13,775 nt of DNA from JBMOMT01 sp049324835 (GCA_049324835.1 JBMOMT010000039.1:1-13775); one strand, 5' to 3'; positions 1 through 6,231 are shown, numbered from the stretch's first letter. Made by a program: numbers and translations. Notes: a model not told the origin generated them from the sequence alone.

Positions 1-83
1 GCGGCTTCCACTGCGCTGAAGGCCTTCTGCGCCGCAACCAAGAACTGAATGTAGTCCATTTCGTCACATTTTGCTGGGTTCAT
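1..83 (-). CDS. Partial transposase, N-terminus only (runs off left edge)
   Basis: Reading leftward from an ATG at 83-81, 27 codons stay open to the window edge. The translation begins MNPAKCDEMDYIQFLVAAQK and continues AFSAVEA. From memory, this Cys-Asp...DYI.FL.AAQK start resembles the N-terminus of a DDE-type transposase family abundant in Chloroflexota and cyanobacteria; I cannot run a search to confirm it. No catalytic residues are in view. A weak AAGGG Shine-Dalgarno-like stretch lies just upstream of the ATG. The gene points away from the neighbouring plus-strand gene, as expected for an IS whose 5' end abuts 84-147. It could instead be the start of an unrelated small gene; the family call is recognition of a short stretch only. 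Confidence 0.5.
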   Translation of the reverse strand, partial: MNPAKCDEMDYIQFLVAAQKAFSAVEA

Positions 84-147
84 ACCCTTGATTCTATCAC
101 ACTTCATCCAACTGCGTAAGTCCTAATATTATACGAGGAGGAGTAGC
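84..147. mobile_element. Possible IS terminus and short leader of the coiled-coil gene
   Basis: This 64-base gap lies between the divergent starts of the putative transposase (83) and the coiled-coil protein (148). It contains ACTGCGTAAGTCCTA at 111-125, which resembles, from memory, terminal sequences of IS elements in cyanobacteria and Chloroflexota. If this is the IS end, the host sequence resumes near 125. The other end of the element is outside the window, so neither the inverted repeat nor a target duplication can be checked here. Confidence 0.3.
137..143 (+). promoter_or_regulatory. Ribosome binding site of the coiled-coil gene
   Basis: GGAGGAG lies 4 bases before the ATG at 148. It fixes the start of the 394-residue protein. 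The 14 bases ATATTATACGAGGA (126-139) that lead into it recur exactly at 5347-5360, before the acetyltransferase gene. Confidence 0.7.
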
Positions 148-1332
148 ATGGCCAAAGGTGTGTCCCTGGCTCAATTGGGTGGCTTTCTCACCCAGAACAT
201 CGATCGCATCCAGGCCGTCAAAAAAGAGGCCGAGGAATTGCAGGTCGGGTTCAACAGCAAGTACGTCGAGTTCAAGGCGCGGCACGATGCCACCCTCACC
301 GGCCTGATCCGGCAGGTGGTCGACGATCCCCAGATCACCGGTCCAAAGCTGTGGCCCATGATCCAGGCCTTCATCGACGAGGAGCGGACGAGGGCGGTGG
401 ATCGCCGCCGCGAGCTGCGAGCGGAGCTGGTGCCGGCGGCGCAAAAGCAGAACGACGATCTGCTGGCGGCCGCCCAGGCCGAGGTGGAGGGCTATCGCCG
501 CGTCAACCCGCAGTTCGATCAGAGCGAAGAGGAGGTCAAGGCCCGGCGGGTCGAGCTGCAGTCGCAACTGGACGGGCTCAACCAGCGCATCGAAAAGCTG
601 GGGCGCGGGCTGGGTTTCCTGACCAACTTTTTTAAGGTGGGCAAGCTGGATCGGGAGCGGCAGCGGATCATCGGCCAGCTCCAGTACGCCGAGCGGGAGC
701 TGCAAGAGGTTCGCAAAAAATGGGAGGCCAAGCGCACCGAGTTCACCGCCCAGCAGGAGGAGGCCAAGTCGCGCTGGCAGGAGGCCAGCCTGGAGCTGGC
801 CCGGCTCCAGGGTGAGCTGGAGCTTTTGGATGACGACGCCGCCCGCGAGCGGCTGATCGTGCAGCGGGCCGCCCGCCGCGTCATCGACGAGCTCAAGGAG
901 CACGTCGATTGCCCCGACGCCGGTTTCCAGGAAGAGCTGGACAAGATGGTGCAGCTCAACATCACCACCGACGACTATCACGAGAGCCTGGGCAAGGCGG
1001 CGGGGCTGATCGCCATGCTCGAGGCCATCGTCCAGGGGTTAAAGAGTATGCAAGAGAGCGTGGGCGCGTTGGTGCGAGAGCAGCGTATGCACTCGGCCTA
1101 TCTGCCCAAGCTCCAGGTGCAGATTCCCGGCGAGGTCAGGGCCTTTCACGAGCAATGGGATCGTCTCTCTCAACTGGTGCTGGACGAAAAGGCCATCTGC
1201 GAGCACCCGGCCGATTTCATGGCGGCCATCGAGCCGGTGCTGTCGGAGCAGTTGAGTGATGCGGCCATCGGGCGCATGTTCGATGCGTTGGGCGGTGCGC
1301 TCTCGCGGGCGGCCGACGAGCAGTGGAAGTGA
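148..1332 (+). CDS. Hypothetical coiled-coil protein, 394 aa
   Basis: I do not recognise the family. The protein has no signal peptide or membrane segment and is rich in Glu, Arg, Gln and Leu. Residues about 15-50 and 75-145 look like charged helices. A hydrophobic/glycine break follows at about 151-166 (GRGLGFLTNFFKVGKL). A long heptad-like coiled coil then covers about 167-250 (LDRERQRIIGQLQYAEREL and onward). The C-terminal third (about 255-394) is a less charged helical region. The start is set by GGAGGAG four bases upstream. The next gene begins 35 bases after the stop, so the two are probably co-transcribed. A cytoplasmic structural, scaffold or membrane-associated role (PspA-like in general style only) is possible but inferred; no catalytic motif is visible. 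Confidence 0.85.
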   Translation: MAKGVSLAQLGGFLTQNIDRIQAVKKEAEELQVGFNSKYVEFKARHDATLTGLIRQVVDDPQITGPKLWPMIQAFIDEERTRAVDRRRELRAELVPAAQKQNDDLLAAAQAEVEGYRRVNPQFDQSEEEVKARRVELQSQLDGLNQRIEKLGRGLGFLTNFFKVGKLDRERQRIIGQLQYAERELQEVRKKWEAKRTEFTAQQEEAKSRWQEASLELARLQGELELLDDDAARERLIVQRAARRVIDELKEHVDCPDAGFQEELDKMVQLNITTDDYHESLGKAAGLIAMLEAIVQGLKSMQESVGALVREQRMHSAYLPKLQVQIPGEVRAFHEQWDRLSQLVLDEKAICEHPADFMAAIEPVLSEQLSDAAIGRMFDALGGALSRAADEQWK

Positions 1333-1367
1333 TTGGCGTATCGTTTATCGTAAATCAGGAGGCGAGG

Positions 1368-1862
1368 ATGAATCGGACGTTATCGTTTCTGGTGATCGGT
1401 GTGGCGGTGGTGCTTTTCGTGGTGGGCTTGATCTTGATGTGCGCGGCCACGAGCAATGCCGGGCGGCTGCCTCTGGCGCTCATTTTGCTGGGGATCGGCG
1501 GGGGGCTGGCTTTTTGGGGCGGCGCCTCGCTGCGGCGGGCCGTGAATTTGGCCCCCGATACCCTGGACGACCGCATCACCCGTTTTGCCCGGCAGAGCGG
1601 CGGCGAGGTGACGCTGACTCAGGTGGTGGGCGCGCTGCATGCCCCCGATGAAGCCGTGGAAAAGGCGCTGGCTTTGTTGGTAGATCGGGGCCAGGCTTAC
1701 CCCGAGTACCGCGAGGAGCGGGGTGAGGTGTATGTCTTTCCGGGGCTCAAGGCGGCCAAGGTGGTGCGCCGTTGTGAATCTTGCGGCACCGAGTACAGTG
1801 TCAAGGAGGCCGTTTACGTCTGCACCCGGTGCGGCGGCAAAGTAGAGCTAGTGCGCCTGTAA
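1368..1862 (+). CDS. Two-TM membrane protein with winged-helix-like region and C-terminal zinc ribbon, 164 aa
   Basis: Function is unknown. Two hydrophobic segments (about residues 7-27 and 34-52) form an N-terminal membrane hairpin. Residues about 65-125 read like a winged helix: helices around TLTQVVGAL and APDEAVEKALALLVDRG, then a wing around YREERGEVYVF. The C-terminus carries two CxxC pairs (Cys136/Cys139 and Cys152/Cys155), a typical small zinc ribbon. An in-frame GTG at 1323 would add 15 residues but overlaps the previous gene and lacks a good ribosome site. The ATG at 1368 has AGGAGGCGAGG directly upstream and is preferred. It lies 35 bases after the coiled-coil gene, so the two probably form an operon. 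A membrane-tethered sensor or adaptor that exposes wHTH and zinc-ribbon modules to the cytoplasm is inference. Confidence 0.85.
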   Translation: MNRTLSFLVIGVAVVLFVVGLILMCAATSNAGRLPLALILLGIGGGLAFWGGASLRRAVNLAPDTLDDRITRFARQSGGEVTLTQVVGALHAPDEAVEKALALLVDRGQAYPEYREERGEVYVFPGLKAAKVVRRCESCGTEYSVKEAVYVCTRCGGKVELVRL

Positions 1863-1984
1863 CCATAAAAAGAGCCACTGTCCGGATAAAGGTCGATTCT
1901 ACCGCCGAGAGCGCCGGGAAATCGAAAGAAAAGCCCGGCCAGGTGGGTTAACGCTCTTGGCAGTCTCCACGCTCTGTGCGATGA

Positions 1985-2048
1985 AAAAAGAGATACGCCG
2001 CTCACCGACAAGCCTGTTGGGTTTCTCGGTGGGAGCGTATCTCTTTTT
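1985..2048. terminator. Large bidirectional rho-independent terminator
   Basis: The arms AAAAAGAGATACGC (1985-1998) and GCGTATCTCTTTTT (2035-2048) pair perfectly over 14 bp. After a small bulge the stem continues with CACCGA (2003-2008) pairing TCGGTG (2026-2031). The A-run at one end and T-run at the other give a U-tract in both directions. It lies between the convergent zinc-ribbon gene (ends 1862) and response-regulator gene (ends 2097), so it can stop transcription from both sides. Bases 1863-1984 hold no gene that I can see. Confidence 0.85.
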
Positions 2049-2078
2049 GGGGTGGCCAAGAACTGGGGCAACACGCTC

Positions 2079-2098
2079 GAGCCTGAGGGGTCAGGCTC
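2079..2098. repeat. Small perfect hairpin at the response-regulator stop codon
   Basis: GAGCCTGA (2079-2086) and TCAGGCTC (2091-2098) form an 8-bp perfect stem with a GGGG/CCCC loop. It overlaps the stop codon (2099-2097, minus strand). There is no U-tract, so it is more likely a 3'-end stabilising hairpin than a terminator on its own. Confidence 0.5.
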
Positions 2099-2498
2099 AA
2101 TCGGCTTTTTCGCCTCTCAGTTCGTAGTGACGGGTCAGACCCTTTTCGATGATCGTCAATACCTTATCGGTGTCGGCAAAGGGTTTGACCAGATAGTCGT
2201 AGGCATCAAACTTGATGGCCTTGATGGCCGTATCGAGCGAGGCATAGGCGGTCATGACGATGACCACCGTTTGCTCGTCGATCTCTTTGATGCGGCGCAG
2301 CATTTCCAGGCCGTCGATGCCGGGCATTTTGATGTCGGCCAGCACCAGGGCAAACTCTTCCTGGCGCAGCTTTTCCAGGGCATCCAGGCCATTGGTCGCA
2401 GTGGATACCTGATAGGATTCCCCTTCGAGCATGTAGGTGAGAAATTCCCGCATGCCCTCTTCGTCGTCCACGATCAGAATCTTTTCTCCGGATCCCAT
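2097..2498 (-). CDS. Stand-alone response regulator receiver domain protein, 133 aa
   Basis: A single CheY-like receiver domain fills the whole protein; there is no output domain. The acidic pair Asp11-Asp12 (ILIVDDEEGM), the phospho-acceptor Asp55 (LVLADIKMPGIDGLEML), Thr83 (VIVMTAYASLDTA) and Lys105 of the KPF motif (YDYLVKPF) are all present, so it should accept a phosphoryl group from a histidine kinase. Sequence style is NtrC/AtoC-receiver-like. The start is supported by AAGAGGAG upstream of the ATG at 2498. No histidine kinase lies in the window, so the partner is unknown. It lies 110 bases downstream of the EF-G-like gene on the same strand and may be read through from it or from its own promoter. 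It would act by protein-protein interaction, as single-domain regulators do. Confidence 0.95.
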   Translation of the reverse strand: MGSGEKILIVDDEEGMREFLTYMLEGESYQVSTATNGLDALEKLRQEEFALVLADIKMPGIDGLEMLRRIKEIDEQTVVIVMTAYASLDTAIKAIKFDAYDYLVKPFADTDKVLTIIEKGLTRHYELRGEKAD

Positions 2499-2519
2499 AG
2501 CTCACTCCTCTTGGGCTGC

Positions 2520-2545
2520 CTGTGAACCCTCAACTACTTTCACAG
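2520..2545. promoter_or_regulatory. Dyad upstream of the response-regulator gene
   Basis: CTGTGAA (2520-2526) and TTCACAG (2539-2545) are perfect inverted arms around a 12-base centre, 22-47 bases upstream of the response-regulator start. It could be an operator or a leader hairpin. The spacing (TGTGA to TCACA 14 bases apart) does not match a CRP/FNR-type site, which has 6 bases. Confidence 0.3.
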
Positions 2546-2608
2546 CCGGAACGATCCGAGCTGCCCTGATCGGTTTGCCGGCGCGATGCGGCTGGCGACG
2601 CATCGATC

Positions 2609-4681
2609 CTATGGCTGGCTTTTTTCCTTTTTGGCGGCCTCGATGATCTGCTGGGCGATGTGCGCCGGCACTTCCTGGTAATGAGAAAACTCGATCGAGT
2701 AATACCCCCGTCCCTGAGTCAACGAGCGCAGGTCGGTGGAGTAACGCTGGATCTCGGCCAGCGGCGCAACCGCCGTGACGATGCTGTTGCCCCGCTCGCT
2801 GCTCATGCCCTGCACCTGCGCCCGGCGGGTGTTCAGATCGCCCAACACGTCGCCCATGAATTGCTCCGGCACGACGACGCGCACGTTATAGATGGGCTCC
2901 AGCAAAACCGCGCCGCAGCTCAACACGCCCTGTTTGAACGCCTCGCGACCGGCGATCTGGAAAGCGATGTCTTTGCTATCGACGGGGTGCTCTTTGCCAT
3001 CTATCACTGCCACCTTGACGTCTACCACCGGATAACCGGCGAGCACACCCTGCTGCAAGACGCTCTTGATGCCTTTTTCGATGGAAGGCTGGAAAGAGCG
3101 TGACACGGCCCCGCCGAACACTTCCCACTCGTATTCGAATCCCCCATCGCGTGGCAGGGGCTCCAGGCGCATCTCGACCTCGGCAAACTGGCCTGCGCCG
3201 CCGGTTTGTTTTTTGTGGCGATAGCGCGACGCGTTGACGCGGGTGATCGTTTCCAGGTAAGGCACTTTGGGCTCGGAGGTGAACACCTCCAGGCCAAATT
3301 TACGCGCCATGCGGCGCACGGCAATGTCGACGTGGGCATCACCCATGCCGGCCAGGATCGTCTGGCGGGTAGTAGGCTCGTTGTACCAGCGCATAGAGGG
3401 ATCTTCTTCCACCATGCGGCTGAGCACGGCGTTCATCTTGGCCGAGTCGGCCTGGGTCTTGGGTGAGATAGCCACCGCAAACAGAGGGTTATCGAACTCG
3501 ATGGCCGCGAGTTGCAGCGGGCGGCCGCGATCGCACAACGTATCGCCGGTGAGTGTTCCGGAGAGTTTGGCCACCGCGCCAATGTCGCCCGGCAAGAGTT
3601 TATCCACCGGCAACTGCTCTTTGCCGCGCATCATCAATATCTGACCGATGCGTTCCTCTTCGTTACTGCGGGCATTGAGCACGCGCGAGTCCGAATTGAG
3701 CGAGCCGGAATAGACGCGAAAAAAGCTCAACTTGCCCACAAACGGGTCGGCCATGGTCTTGAAGACCAGGGCTGTCAGAGGCTGTGAGGCATTCGGCAAC
3801 ACCGTTTCCTCGGCTTCGGTGACCGGGTTCTGGGCCACGGCCGCGCCGAGCTCTTGGGGCGAGGGCACGTAATCGACGATGGCGTCCATCAGTGGCTGGA
3901 TGCCCAGTCCGGCGGTGGACGCCGTGCAAAACACCGGCACCACGCTCCTGGCTTGCACACCAGTTTTGAGCCCGTCTCTGATTTCCTGGTCAGAGAGTTC
4001 CTCACCCTCCAGATATTTCATGATCAGCTCGTCGTTGGCTTCGGCGGCGGCTTCGATCAGCTTGACCCGATACTCATCTGCCTGCTCGTGCATGTCAGCA
4101 GGCACAGCCACGGCGTTGCCTTTTTGGCCTTCGTAGGCTTTCATCGCGATCAGGTCTACCACACCGCGGAAATCGCTCTGACTGCCCAGCGGTAATTGAA
4201 AGGGCACAAACATGGCATCGAAATGCTCTTGCAGGCTCTCCAAGGCCCGCTCAAAATTGGCATTGTCCCGGTCCATCTTGTTGATGATGACGATACGGGG
4301 CACTCCGGCCTCATCGGCCAGGTTCCAGACCACTGCAGTGCCCACTTCGGCCCCGGCTACCGCGTCGACGAGTATGGCGACAGTATCGGAAACACGAACA
4401 GCCTGGCGCACCTCACCGATGAAATCGGCGTAACCTGGGGTATCGATGACGTTGATCTTGGCGCTGCGCCACTCGCAGGGCACCATCGCCGCCGAGAGTG
4501 ATATGCGGCGTTCGATCTCTTCTTCGTCAAAATCGGCGACAGTGGTGCCATCTTCTACACGGCCCATACGATTGGTGGCACCGCTGGCAAACAACATCGC
4601 CTCGGCCAGTGACGTCTTTCCAGAGCCGCCGTGTCCCAGCAGGCTGATGTTGCGTAGTTCTTCGGTCTTGAACGATTTCAT
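2609..4681 (-). CDS. Elongation factor G-like GTPase (EF-G2/FusA2 type), 690 aa
   Basis: This is a full-length EF-G-like translational GTPase of the divergent second class; the role of such paralogues in translation is poorly defined. The P-loop is GHGGSGKT (16-23), G3 is DTPG (80-83), G4 is NKMD (134-137) and a G5-like segment is CTAST (252-256). After the G domain come recognisable domains II-V, including a domain IV/V region with GGAGQFAEVEMRLEP and the C-terminal FSHYQEVP. The switch I stretch reads RRISLSAAM instead of the RGITI of canonical EF-G, which fits the EF-G2 class. An in-frame TTG at 4729 would add 16 residues, but that stretch lies inside the leader hairpin. The ATG at 4681, with GGGAGGAG just upstream, is preferred. 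The gene is monocistronic or co-transcribed with the downstream response regulator. Canonical fusA must lie elsewhere. Confidence 0.93.
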   Translation of the reverse strand: MKSFKTEELRNISLLGHGGSGKTSLAEAMLFASGATNRMGRVEDGTTVADFDEEEIERRISLSAAMVPCEWRSAKINVIDTPGYADFIGEVRQAVRVSDTVAILVDAVAGAEVGTAVVWNLADEAGVPRIVIINKMDRDNANFERALESLQEHFDAMFVPFQLPLGSQSDFRGVVDLIAMKAYEGQKGNAVAVPADMHEQADEYRVKLIEAAAEANDELIMKYLEGEELSDQEIRDGLKTGVQARSVVPVFCTASTAGLGIQPLMDAIVDYVPSPQELGAAVAQNPVTEAEETVLPNASQPLTALVFKTMADPFVGKLSFFRVYSGSLNSDSRVLNARSNEEERIGQILMMRGKEQLPVDKLLPGDIGAVAKLSGTLTGDTLCDRGRPLQLAAIEFDNPLFAVAISPKTQADSAKMNAVLSRMVEEDPSMRWYNEPTTRQTILAGMGDAHVDIAVRRMARKFGLEVFTSEPKVPYLETITRVNASRYRHKKQTGGAGQFAEVEMRLEPLPRDGGFEYEWEVFGGAVSRSFQPSIEKGIKSVLQQGVLAGYPVVDVKVAVIDGKEHPVDSKDIAFQIAGREAFKQGVLSCGAVLLEPIYNVRVVVPEQFMGDVLGDLNTRRAQVQGMSSERGNSIVTAVAPLAEIQRYSTDLRSLTQGRGYYSIEFSHYQEVPAHIAQQIIEAAKKEKSQP

Positions 4682-4683
4682 TA

Positions 4684-4691
4684 CTCCTCCC
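4684..4691 (-). promoter_or_regulatory. Ribosome binding site deciding the EF-G-like start
   Basis: On the minus strand GGGAGGAG lies 2-4 bases before the ATG at 4681 (short spacing) and just outside the leader hairpin. It supports ATG 4681 over the upstream in-frame TTG at 4729 and ATG at 4693. Confidence 0.6.
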
Positions 4692-4694
4692 ACC

Positions 4695-4722
4695 ATCAGC
4701 GGAAACTGGCGTTTCCGCTGAT
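4695..4722 (-). promoter_or_regulatory. Perfect 12-bp leader hairpin of the EF-G-like gene
   Basis: ATCAGCGGAAAC (4695-4706) and GTTTCCGCTGAT (4711-4722) are perfectly complementary with a 4-base loop. The hairpin lies in the predicted 5' untranslated leader, between the promoter (4753-4781) and the ribosome site (4684-4691). It has no U-tract downstream, so attenuation by a simple terminator is unlikely. It could control translation, stabilise the mRNA or act as a DNA operator. Confidence 0.75.
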
Positions 4723-4752
4723 TCAACAATTCCGTTTGTGTATGTCTTGCTA

Positions 4753-4781
4753 ATTTTAGACTATTATTGGCGGAATGTCAA
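4753..4781 (-). promoter_or_regulatory. Sigma70-type promoter of the EF-G-like gene
   Basis: On the minus strand TTGACA (4781-4776, full consensus) is followed after exactly 17 bases by TAAAAT (4758-4753, five of six consensus bases). The predicted start is near 4746, giving a leader of about 65 bases that contains the 12-bp hairpin. Confidence 0.75.
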
Positions 4782-4796
4782 CAGAGATACCGTTCG

Positions 4797-4976
4797 GGGT
4801 GCATTTCAGTCTGGGGCGAGTTTTTATCCTCCCGCAGGCTAGAACCGTTCATCCTGTCCCACAATCTGGCCGACTGGACGCTGGCGAATCGACAAATTGC
4901 GGCAGTGTAGGGTCACGGTCCCTACAAGAGCCTGCGGGAGAGTGAGCAGTTACACCTGGAGAATGAAATCCTTGCA
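4797..4976. repeat. Inverted-repeat element, copy A (degenerate MITE-like)
   Basis: The left arm (4797-4840) starts GGGTGCATTTCAGTCTGG and shares about 34 of 36 bases with copy B (7686-7721 versus 4803-4838, one indel). Its inner end CTCCCGCAGGCT (4829-4840) is repeated as a perfect inverse, AGCCTGCGGGAG, at 4929-4940. The outer right end is poorly preserved (ATGAAATCCTTGCAC near 4963-4976). A nested hairpin, TGTAGGG/CCCTACA, lies at 4906-4926. The interior differs from copy B. There is no open reading frame and no target duplication. It ends 16 bases upstream of the -35 box of the EF-G-like promoter. The right boundary is approximate. Confidence 0.6.
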
Positions 4977-4994
4977 CATTGAGCAAGAAAATGC

Positions 4995-5042
4995 ACCACC
5001 AAGCCCAAGTCACAGTGCCTTTTTTCTTGGCGCCTTGGTGGT
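4995..5042. repeat. Two-step hairpin in the intergenic region
   Basis: ACCACCAAG (4995-5003) pairs with CTTGGTGGT (5034-5042), and inside it CCAAG (5005-5009) pairs with CTTGG (5026-5030). The loop carries a T-run (5020-5025). It is too far from either flanking stop codon to be an ordinary terminator, since both flanking genes start here. It may be part of another decayed repeat unit. Confidence 0.5.
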
Positions 5043-5224
5043 TATCTTTTTGGCTTCGACGTGAGCTCAGCCGAACGGTTCCGGCTTGTCAGGGTTAGGG
5101 CTTTCCAAAAGCTGGCCAGGGCCTCTTTTCTACCGCCGGGTGCGCTGAGAAGAGCAAAAAACAGCCACGACTCGGCGGTGGATTCTGCCTCTTTGGGAAA
5201 GCCCTGCCGGCGCAGGCTGTTCAC

Positions 5225-5253
5225 TTTACAAAATGGACAAACGGGTGTATGAA
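5225..5253 (+). promoter_or_regulatory. Possible promoter of the acetyltransferase gene
   Basis: TTTACA (5225-5230) is followed after 17 bases by TATGAA (5248-5253): five of six and four of six consensus matches. It would give a leader of about 110 bases that includes the dyad AGGCCAC (5255-5261) / GTGGCCT (5301-5307). Confidence 0.3.
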
Positions 5254-5368
5254 TAGGCCACGTGAAAGGAGGTTCGTAGCGAGCCACGCAGCGGAGCGGA
5301 GTGGCCTCTTATGGCACTCTACGCCGTTACGTGCCTGACCACGAACATATTATACGAGGAAGGTCGTG

Positions 5369-6214
5369 ATGCTGACGTTGCGCCAGGCCACAATCGATGA
5401 CGTGCCCGCGATCCGCGAGTTGCTCGATCGCGCCGGGCGGGTGATGCTGCGCTTTCGTAACCAGGAACTGACCACCCACGTGGAGCGACAGCCTTTTCTG
5501 CTGGCGCAGCAGGGCGGCCGTCTGCGAGGTTTCCTGGCCTGCCCGCTGCTCCGCCCACCGCGTGCGCTGTTGGCCGCTGCCGGCCTGGCCGACGATTGGA
5601 CTATCGAATCCTGGCTGGACGTTTTGTTGCCGCCTTGCGAGGCCCGATTGCGCGCCCTGGGCGCAACGTCGATTTCCTACACCGGTGCAGCCGATTGGCT
5701 GATCGACCCGTTGCAGGCGCGGGGTTTCAGCCGGGTGAGTGAGATCGTGGCCTATGAAAAAACGGGCTGCGCCAGCCCGATCTCTGGCAATCAACAGGTG
5801 GGGGTGCGTCCCGTTCGCCCGACCGATTTCCCTATCCTGGCGGCCATCGACAGGCTGGTTTTTCACCCCACCTGGCACAACTCGGCGGCGACACTTTTTG
5901 GCTGGCAGCGTAGATTGCCTTTTTTTGTGGTAGCCCTGGCTCAGGATGAAACGCCGGTGGGTTATTGTTTTGTCACTGTCGAGGGCCATCACGGCCATCT
6001 GATCCGTATCGCCGTGCATCCGGCCTGGCAGGGCCAGGGGATTGGGGCGCGGCTCATGGCCGAGGCGATGGCCTTTTTCGCCGGCGCCGGCGTGCAGATT
6101 GTCACCCTCAACACGCAAGAGGAGAACGAGCGCTCCCAACGGCTGTACCGCAAATTCGGCTTTCGATGGATGGGTCGCGACGCGGTGGCTTTGTGGAAAG
6201 AGTTGTCCGGCTGA
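5369..6214 (+). CDS. GNAT-family N-acetyltransferase, 281 aa
   Basis: It would transfer an acetyl group from acetyl-CoA to an unknown amine. The C-terminal half (about residues 145-275) is a canonical GNAT fold. It contains the acetyl-CoA pyrophosphate-binding motif QGQGIG (221-226) in IRIAVHPAWQGQGIGARLM, then the late motif NTQEENERSQRLYRKFGF. The N-terminal half (1-130) also begins like a GNAT (LRQATIDDVPAIRELL) but lacks a clear Q/RxxGxG/A motif, so the protein may be a two-domain GNAT with one degenerate half. AGGAAGG (5357-5363) favours the ATG at 5369; the overlapping GTG at 5366 is an alternative. The gene converges on the LON-domain gene with only 17 bases between stops. Substrate cannot be told from sequence. 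Confidence 0.9.
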   Translation: MLTLRQATIDDVPAIRELLDRAGRVMLRFRNQELTTHVERQPFLLAQQGGRLRGFLACPLLRPPRALLAAAGLADDWTIESWLDVLLPPCEARLRALGATSISYTGAADWLIDPLQARGFSRVSEIVAYEKTGCASPISGNQQVGVRPVRPTDFPILAAIDRLVFHPTWHNSAATLFGWQRRLPFFVVALAQDETPVGYCFVTVEGHHGHLIRIAVHPAWQGQGIGARLMAEAMAFFAGAGVQIVTLNTQEENERSQRLYRKFGFRWMGRDAVALWKELSG

Positions 6215-6231
6215 TCGGTTTTGTCTGCCGT

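Larger units (their letters stand above)
4782..5368. other. Long non-coding intergenic region between divergent EF-G-like and GNAT genes
   Basis: About 590 bases without a gene I can support. It contains inverted-repeat element A, a second large hairpin at 4995-5042, a possible plus-strand promoter at 5225-5253 and a GGCCAC/GTGGCC dyad (5255-5307). The minus-strand open frame at 5042-5287 (81 codons, GTG start) has no ribosome site, no recognisable domain and a transcription context that does not fit, so I do not call it. Confidence 0.6.

Noticed and set aside
97..981. Long minus-strand open frame of 294 codons
   Set aside because: It is the antisense shadow of the coiled-coil gene. Its Leu/Gly-rich low-complexity translation has no domain, and the plus-strand frame has a strong ribosome site.
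1323..1367. N-terminal extension of the zinc-ribbon membrane protein from GTG 1323
   Set aside because: It overlaps the previous gene, and the ATG at 1368 has a strong AGGAGG-type ribosome site and a proper membrane N-terminus.
2052..2525. Plus-strand open frame of 157 codons
   Set aside because: It is the complement of the response-regulator gene, whose minus-strand translation has all receiver-domain residues.
2520..2545. CRP/FNR-type binding site
   Set aside because: The arms TGTGA and TCACA are 14 bases apart rather than 6, so the site does not fit that family.
4682..4729. N-terminal extension of the EF-G-like protein from TTG 4729
   Set aside because: The extension lies within the leader hairpin, has no ribosome site, and the family start MKSFKTEELRN at 4681 has GGGAGGAG before it.
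5042..5287. Minus-strand open frame of 81 codons with a CPFC motif
   Set aside because: GTG start without a ribosome site, no recognisable domain, lies among hairpins. It could be a decayed repeat but not a supported gene.
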